From assembly GCA_026645415.1 (NCBI GenBank), contig JAPEVH010000053.1, positions 1 to 47,476 on the forward strand: DNA of 47,476 nucleotides, in the 5' to 3' direction. Positions 8,040 to 17,748 of this stretch are shown here, in pieces; positions within the stretch are counted from its first letter, which is position 1; every line of letters starts with the position of its first letter. Under the pieces are notes generated by a model. That model was not told the DNA's origin. It searched no databases and saw only the letters and a program-made list of their open reading frames with translations. A program made the position numbers and the translations under genes. This DNA is from Candidatus Electronema sp. Lineage in GTDB: Bacteria > Desulfobacterota > Desulfobulbia > Desulfobulbales > Desulfobulbaceae.

Positions 8040-10673
8040 ATGAGCAGGATCCGCATTTACGATCTGGCAAAAGAGGCAGGTCTCAAAAGTAAAGATCTGG
8101 CAGATAAACTGGCAGCAATGGGCTACCCAGTCAAAAGTCCCAGTTCAACTATTGACAGCGCGATGGCTGCTGAAATTCGCCGTAAAGTGCTGGGAAAAGC
8201 CACTGCTGAACTAACAGATAAGCCAATAGAAATTAAACACAGAGGTGCTGAGATGCCTGACAGAGCGGCGGCAGTGGTCCGGCGCAGATCTAGGGACCAA
8301 AAAGAGAATATTGCGAGAAAGGAAGAGGCAGCCAAAATTGCTGCCGAACAGGCCAAATTGAAAAGAGAAGCTGAAAAGAAGCATCCAGAACAAGAGGCCG
8401 ACACTGCTAAAAAAGACGTTGATGCTGTATCTCCATCTCCAGAGGGGAAGCAAAACGTTCCTGCTGAAACAATGTTGAAAAGAGAAACAAGAGCTACCAG
8501 CCCGACAAGTGGGCAACCTGTGCGGCAAGAACCTCGCCGGGCAAAGGGTTTGGCCAGAATTATTGGTCAAGTTGAGATGCCAGTTACACCACCGCCGCCT
8601 GTGCAGGAGACCAGAAAACCAAGCAGAACTGGTCCTCGGCCCCAAGCAGGCCGCAATCTACCAAACACTACTGTTACGGATGCGGCAAATCCAAGTGCTG
8701 GAGATAGCAGGAACCGAAAAAAAGGCAAACGAGTAGTTGCCGTCAGTACCGCAGAAGATAGCCGTAAAAAGGGTAGCAAAGGATCACGCAGCAAAGGGCG
8801 GCAGACGGTCAGTTTTTCTAGCACTGGCGAAGAGTTGACGCACTCTATGCGTGGACGCGGTCGGAAAGATAAACGCCGCAAAAAAATTGCTACCACCCAG
8901 ATCACAGAAAGTAAGGCGATCAAACGGCGAATCACTGTTTTTGAGACGATTGCTGTTGGCGAGCTTGCCAAACGAATGGGCGTGAAGGCGGGTGAAGTTA
9001 TTGCCAAGCTGATGGGTCTCGGCGTATTGGCTACCCTTAATCAGTCTCTGGATGTAGATACAGCCTCATTGGTTGCCGCAGACTTTGGTTACGAAGTTGG
9101 GCAAGGTATGACTGAAGAGCTGGGCATTGAGGCGCTTCAGGAAGAAGAAAAGGGCGGTGAGAAAAAACATCGCTTCCCGGTGGTCACCGTCATGGGTCAT
9201 GTTGATCACGGTAAAACTTCAATCTTGGACGCAATTCGCAGAACAGATGTGGCTGCGGGCGAGGCTGGCGGTATCACTCAGCATATTGGTGCCTATCATG
9301 TGCAAGCACCATCTGGCGACATCACCTTTGTGGATACACCAGGTCATGCAGCGTTTACTGAAATGCGTTCACGCGGAGCAAAAGTCACGGATATCGTTGT
9401 CTTGGTCGTGGCGGCAGATGATGGTGTCATGGAGCAAACCAAAGAAGCCATTGCTCACGCCCAAGCGGCCGAGGTGCCAATTGTAGTAGCAATCAATAAA
9501 ATTGATAAAGATGGTGCCGATCCAACACGAGTAATGCGCGAGCTGGGTGAATTTAATTTGCTCTCAGAAGCATGGGGTGGTAGCACTATTTTCTGTGAAA
9601 CCTCAGCCAAAAAAGGCATTGGCATTGCCGAGCTACTGGAAAGTATTCAGCTCCAAGCAGAGATTCTCGAATTGTCTGCTGATCCAGAGCGGAAGGCGCG
9701 CGGCACGGTGATTGAGGCGCAACTGCACAAGGGCAGGGGGCCAGTAGCTACGGTACTGATACAAGAAGGTACTCTCCGTCAAGGTGATTGGTTTATTGCT
9801 GGGCAATTCAGCGGTAAGGTACGTAGCCTGATGAACGACCGGGGCGAGCTAGTAACTGATGCTGGTCCCTCGATTCCAGTTGAGGTGCAAGGATTGTCTG
9901 GTGTACCACAGGCAGGCGATGAGTTCATGGTAGTTAAGGACGAAAAGATGGCTAAAGCTGTTTCCGATGCCCGCCAGCTCAAGAGCCGTGAATCGGAACT
10001 AGGTGCCGCCTCCAAGGTTTCGCTGGATAATCTTTTTGAGAAGATGGCCGAGCAGAAGGTCAAAGAGCTGCGGGTTATCTTACGGGCTGATGTACAGGGT
10101 ACGCTACAAGCCTTTGGCCAAGCAGCAGAAAAATTATCTACTGATGCGGTTCGCGTGCGAGTTCTCCATGAAGGTGCAGGCGCGATCACTGAGAATGATA
10201 TCCTTTTGTCATCTGCCTCAGATGCGGTGATTATCGGCTTTAATATCCGGCCTGCTGCTAAAATTAAGGAGTTGGCTGAACGCGAAGGCGTGGACATTCG
10301 CACCTATGATGTCATTTACCATGCCCTTGAGGACATTGAAAAAGCAATGGCCGGAATGCTCGATCCAGAGTTACGGGAACGGGTGATCGGTTCTGCTGAG
10401 GTACGCGAGACCTTCTCTGTACCGAAAATTGGCATTATTGCTGGCTGTATAGTGACTGAAGGCAAGATTGAGCGGAATGCTCATATCCGGGTGCTGCGCG
10501 ATTCTGTGGTCATTTACACTGGTAGAATCAGTTCTTTACGTCGCTTCAAAGATGATGTTAAAGATGTTGCTAATGGCTATGAATGCGGCATTGGTGTGGA
10601 AAAATACAATGATATCAAGGTAGGCGACAACTTAGAAGCCTTCTTGGTAGATCAAATTGCAGCTACGCTGTAA
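8040..10673 (+). CDS. infB: Translation initiation factor IF-2
   Basis: An 877-residue GTPase that brings initiator tRNA to the 30S subunit. Residues 1-50 form an IF2_N domain. A long charged, low-complexity linker rich in Lys, Arg, Glu and Pro runs to about 285, followed by a second IF2_N-like segment (about 295-350). The G domain carries GHVDHGKT (386-393), DTPGH (432-436) and NKID (486-489). Domains II, III and C2 follow, with the C2 domain ending in [17 protein letters not shown]. All GTPase motifs are intact. The ATG at 8040 follows a weak site (acaggag). It lies between ylxR and rbfA, 11 bp before the latter. Confidence 0.97.
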   Translation: MSRIRIYDLAKEAGLKSKDLADKLAAMGYPVKSPSSTIDSAMAAEIRRKVLGKATAELTDKPIEIKHRGAEMPDRAAAVVRRRSRDQKENIARKEEAAKIAAEQAKLKREAEKKHPEQEADTAKKDVDAVSPSPEGKQNVPAETMLKRETRATSPTSGQPVRQEPRRAKGLARIIGQVEMPVTPPPPVQETRKPSRTGPRPQAGRNLPNTTVTDAANPSAGDSRNRKKGKRVVAVSTAEDSRKKGSKGSRSKGRQTVSFSSTGEELTHSMRGRGRKDKRRKKIATTQITESKAIKRRITVFETIAVGELAKRMGVKAGEVIAKLMGLGVLATLNQSLDVDTASLVAADFGYEVGQGMTEELGIEALQEEEKGGEKKHRFPVVTVMGHVDHGKTSILDAIRRTDVAAGEAGGITQHIGAYHVQAPSGDITFVDTPGHAAFTEMRSRGAKVTDIVVLVVAADDGVMEQTKEAIAHAQAAEVPIVVAINKIDKDGADPTRVMRELGEFNLLSEAWGGSTIFCETSAKKGIGIAELLESIQLQAEILELSADPERKARGTVIEAQLHKGRGPVATVLIQEGTLRQGDWFIAGQFSGKVRSLMNDRGELVTDAGPSIPVEVQGLSGVPQAGDEFMVVKDEKMAKAVSDARQLKSRESELGAASKVSLDNLFEKMAEQKVKELRVILRADVQGTLQAFGQAAEKLSTDAVRVRVLHEGAGAITENDILLSSASDAVIIGFNIRPAAKIKELAEREGVDIRTYDVIYHALEDIEKAMAGMLDPELRERVIGSAEVRETFSVPKIGIIAGCIVTEGKIERNAHIRVLRDSVVIYTGRISSLRRFKDDVKDVANGYECGIGVEKYNDIKVGDNLEAFLVDQIAATL

Positions 10674-10684
10674 AGTAATTTGGT

Positions 10685-11116
10685 ATGGATACGTTTAATT
10701 TCACCTTACCCGGACTAGGGCGACCTAAAAGTTCTCGGCCTGAACGAGTAGCAGAGGCGGTTTTTCAGGAGCTGTCAGTTCTTCTGCGGCAGAAAGCACG
10801 AGATGCTCGGCTTCGGGAGGTGTCCATATCCAAAGTTATTGTAACTCCTGATCTAAAGCAGGCCAAGGTTTGGTTTGCAGTGACAGCAGGTAGCAGTGCT
10901 GATCAAGCACTAAAGGCCCTGCGCCGAGCAAGCGGTTTTTTTCGCTCTCACGTGGCTCGGACATTAAATCTGCGCTATACGCCTGAACTGCTTTTTTTCT
11001 ATGACCGGCAAAGTGAAGAGCTGGAACGACTGGAGCAGCTCTTCTCCCTCATCAACAAAGAACGAGTAGGAGAAGACAGGGACAGTGAACAGAAAGATAG
11101 CACGACAGGCGATTGA
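10685..11116 (+). CDS. rbfA: Ribosome-binding factor A
   Basis: A 143-residue single KH-like domain protein that binds the 30S subunit during late 16S rRNA maturation. The typical segments are RVAEAVFQELSVLL near the N-terminus, VSISKVIVTPDLKQAKVWF in the middle and LNLRYTPELLFFYD before the C-terminal tail. The length is slightly above the E. coli protein (133). Its 3' end overlaps the start of nrnA by 32 bp, suggesting coupled translation. Confidence 0.93.
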   Translation: MDTFNFTLPGLGRPKSSRPERVAEAVFQELSVLLRQKARDARLREVSISKVIVTPDLKQAKVWFAVTAGSSADQALKALRRASGFFRSHVARTLNLRYTPELLFFYDRQSEELERLEQLFSLINKERVGEDRDSEQKDSTTGD

Positions 11117-12089
11117 AAAAGCAGGGAACATAGTGTTAGCTACCCATGTTCGGCCTGATGGTGATGCAATGGGGGCTATGCTTGGTTTGGCGGATGTTCT
11201 TGTTATGGCCGGCAAACAGGTGCTCTGTTATTTCGAGGAACCGCTCAACGAACTGGGGCAGTTTCTTGCGCCAGATCATCTACGGCTTGAGACTGATATC
11301 ACCAATGTTACTGCTTTTGCCCAAGAATGCGGTCAAGATATTATGGGTATTTGTCTTGACTGCGGCGACATGGGAAGATTAGGCAAAAATGGAGATGCGT
11401 TGCGGGATATTAAACCGTTTTTAGTGATTGATCATCATGAGAGTAACGACGGTTTTGGTGACCTCCAGTGGATTGAGCCGCATCGTTCTTCGACCGGAGA
11501 AATGGTCTATGATCTGGTAGCAGACATGGGACTAGCTGAAAGTTTATCCCTTGCAGCGGCTCGTTGTCTCTACACTGCCATTGTTACAGATACTGGTTCC
11601 TTTCAGTATGATGCCACTTCTCGTCATACTTTTGCCGTAGCAGCACGTCTGCTCGAACGTGGGGTTAAGCCAGCCCAAATCAGTCAACAAATCTATGCTC
11701 AAGGCACCTTTGGCAGCCTTCAGCTTCTCCAGTTAGTCTTAGCAACCCTCCAGACCTTCTGTGATGACCAAGTTGCCATGATGCAAGTTTCTCTGAAAAT
11801 GCTTCAGACAACTGGCACCACTTATGATGACTGTGATGGCCTGATCAACTTCCCTCGCTCAGTACGGACAGTACGGGTTGCAGTGCTGCTCAAAGAAAAA
11901 GAAAATAGTGAGATTTCTGTCAGCTTGCGAGCCAAAGGCTGCTGTGATGTCGCCAAGGTAGCAGCACAGTTTGGTGGTGGTGGGCATCGAAATGCTGCGG
12001 GTTTCCGTCTCCATGATCTCAGTTTAGAGCAGATGCAGGCCATGCTGATTCCAGTCTTGGAAGAGGCGTTGCAACATTCAAACGGATAA
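11085..12089 (+). CDS. nrnA: Bifunctional oligoribonuclease/PAP phosphatase (DHH/DHHA1), NrnA-like
   Basis: A 334-residue DHH-superfamily phosphoesterase. The metal site is visible as HVRPDGDAMG (D25, D27), LDCGDMGRLG (D92) and the DHH motif at 116-118. The DHHA1 domain ends with GGGGHRNAAGF. NrnA degrades short RNA oligonucleotides and dephosphorylates 3'-phosphoadenosine 5'-phosphate. It is commonly placed between rbfA and truB in Desulfobacterota and Firmicutes. The GTG start at 11085 lies inside rbfA, after a purine-rich stretch containing ggag. Confidence 0.92.
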   Translation: MNRKIARQAIEKAGNIVLATHVRPDGDAMGAMLGLADVLVMAGKQVLCYFEEPLNELGQFLAPDHLRLETDITNVTAFAQECGQDIMGICLDCGDMGRLGKNGDALRDIKPFLVIDHHESNDGFGDLQWIEPHRSSTGEMVYDLVADMGLAESLSLAAARCLYTAIVTDTGSFQYDATSRHTFAVAARLLERGVKPAQISQQIYAQGTFGSLQLLQLVLATLQTFCDDQVAMMQVSLKMLQTTGTTYDDCDGLINFPRSVRTVRVAVLLKEKENSEISVSLRAKGCCDVAKVAAQFGGGGHRNAAGFRLHDLSLEQMQAMLIPVLEEALQHSNG

Positions 12090-12091
12090 GA

Positions 12092-12826
12092 GTGAATTTA
12101 TCAAAACTTGATGCCGGTGTGGTGCTGGTGGATAAACCGGCCGGACCGACTTCTTTTGCTGTTGTTCAGCGGCTCCGGCACTTACTGGGGATCAAAAAAA
12201 TTGGTCATGCAGGCACCTTAGATCCTTTTGCCAGTGGTTTGCTCATACTCTGTATTGGGCGACCTGCGACCCGCCATATTGATCAGTTTATGGCAGGACA
12301 GAAAACATATCAGGCCGTTGTTCAGTTAGGACAAGAGACAACGACCTTAGATCCTGAAGGGCAAGTGACAGCGGTTAAGCCTGTCCCCAAGCTAACCGAA
12401 CAAGAACTCGCCACGTTATTACAAAATTTTGTCGGCCCGCAGATGCAGGCTCCACCTGCCTATTCCGCTGCGAAACATCAAGGCAAGCCCTTATATGATT
12501 ATGCCCGCCAAGGTATCATCATTAAAAAGGAAGCCAAGCTGATAGAGATTTACAGTTTAGAGTTAACGCAGTATGCTGCGGATGTAGCCCAACTTTCTTT
12601 TACAGTTTCCTGTAGCCGTGGTACCTACATTAGGGTCTTAGCGGCTGATATCGGATGTAAAATAGGTTGCGGAGGTTATTTAACGGCTCTGCGACGGACT
12701 CGCAGTGGCGACTTCAGGGTCGACGAGGCTGTTCTTGGTAGCTTGCTCTTCTCTTCTGATAGCGAGGCTGCTTTGACTGCCTTGGAAGAAAAAATGCTGA
12801 CCGTAGAGCAGGCCCTAACATCATAA
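12092..12826 (+). CDS. truB: tRNA pseudouridine(55) synthase TruB
   Basis: A 244-residue enzyme that makes pseudouridine 55 in the T loop of tRNAs. The catalytic motif GHAGTLDPFASGLL holds Asp44. The substrate-binding segments QTYQ-like (KTYQAVV), PPAYSAAKHQGKPLYDYAR and CSRGTYIRVLAADIG are all present. It is shorter than the E. coli enzyme (314), lacking most of the C-terminal PUA-like extension. The GTG start is two bases after the nrnA stop. Confidence 0.95.
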   Translation: MNLSKLDAGVVLVDKPAGPTSFAVVQRLRHLLGIKKIGHAGTLDPFASGLLILCIGRPATRHIDQFMAGQKTYQAVVQLGQETTTLDPEGQVTAVKPVPKLTEQELATLLQNFVGPQMQAPPAYSAAKHQGKPLYDYARQGIIIKKEAKLIEIYSLELTQYAADVAQLSFTVSCSRGTYIRVLAADIGCKIGCGGYLTALRRTRSGDFRVDEAVLGSLLFSSDSEAALTALEEKMLTVEQALTS

Positions 12827-12861
12827 AAAGATAACTGCTTTACAGTGGGTGGAGCAGTATT

Positions 12862-12902
12862 TGTCTTTCCTGTCTTATTCCTCAGACAGGAAATGAAAGA
12901 CA
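12862..12902 (+). promoter_or_regulatory. Imperfect stem-loop in the rpsO leader
   Basis: tgtcttt at 12862-12868 can pair with aaagaca at 12896-12902, and the inner tttcctgtc with gacaggaaa. No T run follows, so it is not a classical terminator. It lies in the 141-bp truB-rpsO gap, 65 bp before rpsO. A role in S15 autoregulation or RNA processing is inference. Confidence 0.45.
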
Positions 12903-12967
12903 AGAGTATCCAGACTTTGGCGAGGCTGAGGGAAAACAGGCTTTGCCTATAGCAGAAGGAACCCAAA

Positions 12968-13237
12968 ATGGCACAAACTACCGCAAAAAAAGTAGAAATT
13001 ATTGGTAAATTTGCTACCCATGAGAATGACACCGGTTCACCAGAGGTACAGATTGCTCTGATATCTGACCGAATTACCTATCTGACAGAGCATTTTCAAA
13101 CACATGCTAAGGATCATCATTCTCGGCGGGGGCTACTGAAACTGGTTGGTCAGCGACGTAGCTTGCTCAACTACCTGAAGAAGAAAGATATTAACCGTTA
13201 TCGTACTCTGATTCAGGCTTTGGGTATCAGAAAGTAG
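12968..13237 (+). CDS. rpsO: 30S ribosomal protein S15
   Basis: An 89-residue protein, the normal S15 length. It binds 16S rRNA early in assembly of the 30S platform. The conserved S15 core is visible: [21 protein letters not shown], then [23 protein letters not shown] and the terminal IQALGIRK. The ribosome site agaagga precedes the ATG. It sits between truB and pnp as in E. coli. Confidence 0.97.
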   Translation: MAQTTAKKVEIIGKFATHENDTGSPEVQIALISDRITYLTEHFQTHAKDHHSRRGLLKLVGQRRSLLNYLKKKDINRYRTLIQALGIRK

Positions 13238-13245
13238 TATCTTAA

Positions 13246-13282
13246 ATTTCTGCCATGCAGGTTGTCGCTGCATGGCAGAAAT
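13246..13282 (+). terminator. 15-bp perfect stem-loop between rpsO and pnp
   Basis: The arms atttctgccatgcag (13246-13260) and ctgcatggcagaaat (13268-13282) pair perfectly around a seven-base loop, 8 bp after rpsO. Only a weak, A/T-mixed tract follows (atattatt), so it may stabilise or process the transcript as much as terminate it. The equivalent E. coli region carries a terminator and an RNase III site. Confidence 0.65.
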
Positions 13283-13459
13283 ATATTATTGATAGTTGTC
13301 ACAATTTTTTAGCTGCTGAGATTACCTTATTTGCCCAAGTTAATAAATTTTCAAAGTTGTTTCAGAATGTTGCTCAACTAAAAAAATAATAGCATGGAAC
13401 CACCTTTTGATAAGAGATAATTCCATGAATACTTTGATTAACATAACGAAGAAAGAAAA

Positions 13460-13478
13460 CCTGAACTACATGTTCGGG
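13460..13478 (+). promoter_or_regulatory. Small stem-loop next to the pnp ribosome site
   Basis: cctgaac and gttcggg form a 7-bp stem (one G-U pair) with a five-base loop. It ends 11 bp before the ribosome site aaaggag of pnp. The pnp leader of E. coli is a target of autoregulation through RNase III and PNPase; a similar role here is inference. Confidence 0.35.
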
Positions 13479-13500
13479 ATTTGCACGTAAAGGAGTTTGC

Positions 13501-15594
13501 ATGTATAAAAGACTTGAAGTTGTAGTTGGTGACCGTAACATGATTTTTGAGACCGGCAAGCTGGCTAAACAGGCCAGCGGTTCGGTAATGATCTCCTGTG
13601 GCGAAACCATGGTGTTGGTCACAGCAGTAGCAGAAAAAAATGCAAAAGAAGATATGGGCTTTATGCCCTTAACGATAGAATATCAGGAAAGACTTTATGC
13701 TGCTGGCCGAATCCCTGGCAACTATTTCCGCCGTGAGATTGGCCGACCTTCAGAAAAAGAAATTCTCACCAGTCGTTTGATAGATCGCCCGCTTCGTCCT
13801 CTTTTTCCCAAAACATGGAAGGCAGAGACACAAGTAATTGCTACTGTTCTTTCCGCAGAGACGGAGATTGATCCTGACATTTTGGCTATGAACGGCGCAT
13901 CTGCTGCTTTGGCCCTCTCCGACATTCCGTGGAGTGGACCGGTTGCAGCAGGCAGAGTTGCCTATATTGACGGAGCGTATGTACTTAATCCCAGCAAGAG
14001 CAAGTTAGCTGGTTCAGCCTTGAATTTGGTGGTGGCTTGCACAGAAAATGCCGTGGTCATGGTTGAAGGCCGCAGCGAAGAACAGAGCGAGGAAGTGGTT
14101 CTGGAAGCCATTTTCTTTGCCCACGAACATCTTCAGCCACTGATTGCTCTGCAAAAAACGCTTCAAGCTGAGGCTGGTAAAGCCAAACGTGCTGCTGCAC
14201 TGCCTGTAGTTAATGAAGCATTGCAGGCCAAGGTAGAGGAACTGGCTGCCGCAGGTATGGAACAGGTCGTTAATACAGCAGAAAAAATGGAACGCAGCAA
14301 TCGTTATGACGTACTTAAAGACGAAGTGCTTGCCGGGATTGATCTGGATCTGCACAAGAAAGACGAGGTCATAGAGCTACTTGACGCATATCGAAAAAAG
14401 ATCATGCGTGACCGGATTGTTAATCAGGGAATCCGTCTTGATGGCCGCAGCGTTGATCAGGTACGACCAATAGAATGTGAAGTTGGCGTGCTGCCTAAAG
14501 CGCATGGTTCAGCCCTATTCACCCGTGGCGAGACACAAGCTCTGGTGGTTGCAACCCTTGGTTCTGAGCGAGATGAGTTACATATTGAAGGTCTAAACGG
14601 TGATGTTTACCGTCGCTTCATGCTCCATTACAATTTCCAACCGTTCTGCGTTGGTGAAGTACGTGCCTTGCGTGGACCAAGCCGCCGGGACATTGGTCAT
14701 GGCACTTTGGCCCGCCGAGGTGTTGAGGCTGTACTTCCTGAGCCAGCAAATTTCCCGTATACCATGCGGTTGACTTCTGAAGTCCTAGAATCGAATGGCT
14801 CCTCATCAATGGCTACGGTTTGTGGGGGCAGTTTAGCACTGATGGACGCAGGTGTGCCAATCAAAGGGCCAGTTTCTGGGGTAGCGATGGGGTTAATCAA
14901 AGAAGGCGATAAGGTCGTTGTACTTACCGATATTCTTGGCGATGAAGATCATCTTGGCGATATGGATTTCAAGGTAGTCGGTACAGCCAATGGTATTTCC
15001 TCGCTCCAGATGGACATCAAGATCAATGGTGTTGATCGTCAGATCATGGGCTTGGCTCTGGCGCAGGCAAAAGATGGCCGACTTCATATTTTGGAGAAGA
15101 TGAATGAGGCTATTGGCATTCCGCGCAAAGAGATTGCTGATCATGCCCCTAAGTTTGTCAGCATGAAGATCAACTCAGACAAAATTCGCGATATCATTGG
15201 TCCTGGCGGTAAAATTATCCGAGAGATGACAGCTGAATTTGATGCCAAGATCGATGTTGAAGACGATGGCACAATTAAGATTTTTGCCAAGAGCAATGAG
15301 TCTGCGGAAGCCTTGATGGCGCATATTGAAGGGCTAACCGCTATCCCAGAAGTTGGCAGGATTTACAATGGAACTGTAAAGACCATTAAGGATTTCGGTG
15401 CCTTTGTTGAAATTTTACCTGGCACAGACGGTATGGTGCATATCTCTGAGCTGGCAGCAACTCGAGTCAGCAAGGTAGAGGATGTTCTTAAAGAGGGAGA
15501 GCGAGTGAAGGTCAAGGTGCTAGAAGTCGATAGCCGAGGTCGTATTCGTCTGAGCCGGAAGGCAGCCTTAGAGGAGGCGGAGGCGACGAACTAA
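13501..15594 (+). CDS. pnp: Polyribonucleotide nucleotidyltransferase (PNPase)
   Basis: A 697-residue phosphorolytic 3'-5' exoribonuclease that degrades mRNA, normally as a trimer. Two RNase PH domains flank an alpha-helical linker (about 10-225 and 310-540). The second has [20 protein letters not shown] and the active-site region with [18 protein letters not shown] domain follows (about 550-610, [16 protein letters not shown]), then an S1 domain (about 617-690, [21 protein letters not shown]). The length is standard. The ATG follows aaaggag. It is the last gene of the conserved translation cluster. Confidence 0.97.
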   Translation: MYKRLEVVVGDRNMIFETGKLAKQASGSVMISCGETMVLVTAVAEKNAKEDMGFMPLTIEYQERLYAAGRIPGNYFRREIGRPSEKEILTSRLIDRPLRPLFPKTWKAETQVIATVLSAETEIDPDILAMNGASAALALSDIPWSGPVAAGRVAYIDGAYVLNPSKSKLAGSALNLVVACTENAVVMVEGRSEEQSEEVVLEAIFFAHEHLQPLIALQKTLQAEAGKAKRAAALPVVNEALQAKVEELAAAGMEQVVNTAEKMERSNRYDVLKDEVLAGIDLDLHKKDEVIELLDAYRKKIMRDRIVNQGIRLDGRSVDQVRPIECEVGVLPKAHGSALFTRGETQALVVATLGSERDELHIEGLNGDVYRRFMLHYNFQPFCVGEVRALRGPSRRDIGHGTLARRGVEAVLPEPANFPYTMRLTSEVLESNGSSSMATVCGGSLALMDAGVPIKGPVSGVAMGLIKEGDKVVVLTDILGDEDHLGDMDFKVVGTANGISSLQMDIKINGVDRQIMGLALAQAKDGRLHILEKMNEAIGIPRKEIADHAPKFVSMKINSDKIRDIIGPGGKIIREMTAEFDAKIDVEDDGTIKIFAKSNESAEALMAHIEGLTAIPEVGRIYNGTVKTIKDFGAFVEILPGTDGMVHISELAATRVSKVEDVLKEGERVKVKVLEVDSRGRIRLSRKAALEEAEATN

Positions 15595-15640
15595 GGTCGT
15601 AATTTTTCTCTCCCAAAAAATCCTGCGAGCACATTGAACC

Positions 15641-16588
15641 ATGATGAAACGATGCGTCAGCCTGACAGCACTTTTTTTCTTCTTGCTAACTTCATGGGCC
15701 GGAGCCAAGGTCGTTGACTCCGGTGCCGCAGTGGTCAACCAAGATGTCATCACGGTTTCTGAGGTGGAGGAGGCAGGCCATACCATTTTTACGCAGATTA
15801 AGGCCGAAGCTCCACCCGGACAGCAGGAAGAAGCCTTACGACAGGCAAGAGAAGCAGTGCTTGATAAATTAATCAACAAGCACTTGCTGCTTCAGCAGGC
15901 TGAGGAGATGAAAATCTCTGTAAGTCCAGCAGAGATTGATGCTGCTCAAAAAGATATCATGGAGCGTGGCGGCCTGAGTGAGGAAGGCTTTCAAGTTGAG
16001 CTGAAAAAAATGGGTTTAACCGAGCAGCAGTATCGGGAAAACCTAAAAGAGCAGATTCTCGGCTCACGGCTGATTGGTTATGCCGTACGTTCCAAGGTAG
16101 TTATTCCAGAAGAAAAATTAAAGGAATACTATGAGAACAGTTATCCTGTCAAAGGGGCTGGGTATCATCTTCTCCAAATAGGAATTTCTGTACAGGATAG
16201 TAGTAGAAAAGCGGCAGCGGAAAAGGCTGAGGCTCTACGACAGCAAGCTATGGCTGGAGCAGACTTCAGAAAGTTGGCGCAGCAGCATTCTGAACTGCCT
16301 TCGGCTAGTGATGGTGGCGATATAGGCGTATTTCAGGAAGATGAATTAGCACCTGCCACTCGGACAGCAGTAACTTCGCTCCAGCCCGGTGACATTAGTC
16401 CGGTCATTGATACAGGTGATCATTTTATGATTTTCAAACTGCTTTCTTCTGAGAAAAAAGCAGAAAAACCTCCTTACGAGTCTGTTCGTGACGAAATCCA
16501 TGATCTCCTGCTAAAGCAAGAAATGGAAGCACGATATAAAACTTGGATTGAGGAAATCCGGCAGCAGGCGTATATTAAGATTTTATGA
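15641..16588 (+). CDS. Periplasmic PpiC/SurA-type peptidyl-prolyl isomerase
   Basis: A 315-residue exported foldase-like chaperone. Residues 1-22 form a Sec signal peptide ending in WAGA. A SurA-like N-terminal domain (about 28-150) begins with AAVVNQDVITVSEVEEAG. One parvulin domain follows (about 170-268) with YHLLQIGIS, SDGGDIGVFQ and GDISPVIDTGDHFMIFKL, then a C-terminal helix. SurA of E. coli has two parvulin domains and is longer (428); this one-domain form is common in Desulfobacterota and may serve outer-membrane protein folding. A second ATG at 15644 is equally possible. The stop overlaps the start of the next gene (ATGA). Confidence 0.88.
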   Translation: MMKRCVSLTALFFFLLTSWAGAKVVDSGAAVVNQDVITVSEVEEAGHTIFTQIKAEAPPGQQEEALRQAREAVLDKLINKHLLLQQAEEMKISVSPAEIDAAQKDIMERGGLSEEGFQVELKKMGLTEQQYRENLKEQILGSRLIGYAVRSKVVIPEEKLKEYYENSYPVKGAGYHLLQIGISVQDSSRKAAAEKAEALRQQAMAGADFRKLAQQHSELPSASDGGDIGVFQEDELAPATRTAVTSLQPGDISPVIDTGDHFMIFKLLSSEKKAEKPPYESVRDEIHDLLLKQEMEARYKTWIEEIRQQAYIKIL

Positions 16589-17256
16589 TAGAATCAGATC
16601 GCAGAAAAACAATAACTTTAGCGAAACAGATGAGCATACAGGAAAATAACAGCTCGGAACAAACAGAATATACTGCTAGCGAGACGCAAGAAAACAACAG
16701 CGTTAGTCAGCTTCTCCGGCAACTCCGCAAGGAAAAAGGGTTGAGTCTTCAAGACATTACCCGCGAAACAAATATCTCTACCTCGAACTTAGTCTCTATT
16801 GAACATGAGGCTTATGAGGATTTGCCTGCTGATACTTTCATACGCGGCCAAATTGCCATTTACGGAAATCTTCTGGGCATTAATGGAGCAGATGCTGCAA
16901 AAAGATTTCTTACTGAACGGCATCTAAGACAGCAAACGAAGAAAAGGCAGGGCTTATCAGGACGAGAGCAATGCAGCATGTCTGCTAAAAAACTTTCTGA
17001 ACCTTCCTATGTCTCCTCAGCAACTTTGGCCGGGGGCTTACTTCTCTTGCTTGTGCTTATTCTTACTGCATTTAGTCTCTACACTGGGTGGAATCCTTTT
17101 GCATATTTAATGAAGCAGGAACAGCCGCCATCGGTTCTTTCTACGACACCAATCATTGTCCCAGAACCTGCTGATGAAGCTGTTGTTACACCGCCAGCTC
17201 CTATAGAGGAAGAATCGTCTCAGCAGACTGTAGCACCATCAGAGACGAATAATTAG
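16585..17256 (+). CDS. RodZ-like membrane-anchored helix-turn-helix protein
   Basis: A 223-residue protein with a cytoplasmic HTH_25-type domain (about 41-100, LRQLRKEKGLSLQDITRETNIS). A single membrane segment lies at about 146-166, followed by a short Pro/Glu-rich periplasmic tail. This is the RodZ layout (cytoskeletal or cell-shape factor), but the C-terminal beta domain of RodZ is absent. No strong ribosome site is seen; it overlaps the preceding gene by four bases, so coupled translation is likely. An internal ATG at 16630 would remove 15 residues. Function beyond RodZ-like is not established. Confidence 0.75.
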   Translation: MIESDRRKTITLAKQMSIQENNSSEQTEYTASETQENNSVSQLLRQLRKEKGLSLQDITRETNISTSNLVSIEHEAYEDLPADTFIRGQIAIYGNLLGINGADAAKRFLTERHLRQQTKKRQGLSGREQCSMSAKKLSEPSYVSSATLAGGLLLLLVLILTAFSLYTGWNPFAYLMKQEQPPSVLSTTPIIVPEPADEAVVTPPAPIEEESSQQTVAPSETNN

Positions 17257-17290
17257 ACCTCTTCTTTGCAAGAATAAGAAGTTAGTTAAG

Positions 17291-17328
17291 TGAGTGATGC
17301 TGAATATACAGCCATTCAACCTCACTCA
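17291..17328. terminator. Imperfect inverted repeat between convergent genes
   Basis: tgagtga (17291-17297) pairs with tcactca (17322-17328), with an inner tgaat/attca, around an eight-base loop. It overlaps the stop codon of the PilZ gene and sits between convergent transcription units. Flanking sequence is only moderately T-rich on the leftward side. Confidence 0.4.
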
Positions 17329-17723
17329 GATCTATCTTGGACAAGACTGGCATTCATAAAAGTGCGTAGATTCTGCCGTTGTTCTTCAGAGAGTTGTCGA
17401 AAAGAGGTGCCAAGCAAGACATGGTCAAGAAATTCATTTTCTAAGGCCCAGACAATCTGCATCGGTACCTCGCTAAGTCCAGCCAAATCAGGCACGCCGC
17501 TGATGCCATGCAGGAGAATATTACGTCCCCGCCACAATCCAGAGGCAGATGCCTTTTCCACTGACATCTGAATACCACCCTCACTCATATTTAAAATGGA
17601 AGCGGAAGCGGCATCTTCAGGCTCTTGTTGATCAACTGGCGAGATCAGAGCGGCAATTTTCTGAGGGTCTTTAAAGATGATGCGATGATACCGCCGTTTT
17701 TCAGGCTGATAAGATGTCATCAT
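17322..17723 (-). CDS. PilZ domain protein (probable c-di-GMP receptor)
   Basis: A 133-residue single PilZ domain. The c-di-GMP binding signature is present: RRYHR at 10-14 (the RxxxR element) and NMSEGG at 45-50 (the D/NxSxxG element). The remainder is a beta-barrel-like sequence with LLGTSF near the end. The start codon follows gggagc. It is the last gene of the leftward run and lies 25 bp after yejE. The downstream partner it controls cannot be told from sequence. Confidence 0.85.
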   Translation of the reverse strand: MMTSYQPEKRRYHRIIFKDPQKIAALISPVDQQEPEDAASASILNMSEGGIQMSVEKASASGLWRGRNILLHGISGVPDLAGLSEVPMQIVWALENEFLDHVLLGTSFRQLSEEQRQNLRTFMNASLVQDRSE

Positions 17724-17748
17724 TGCTCCCGGCTAAAGAGGATTGAGT

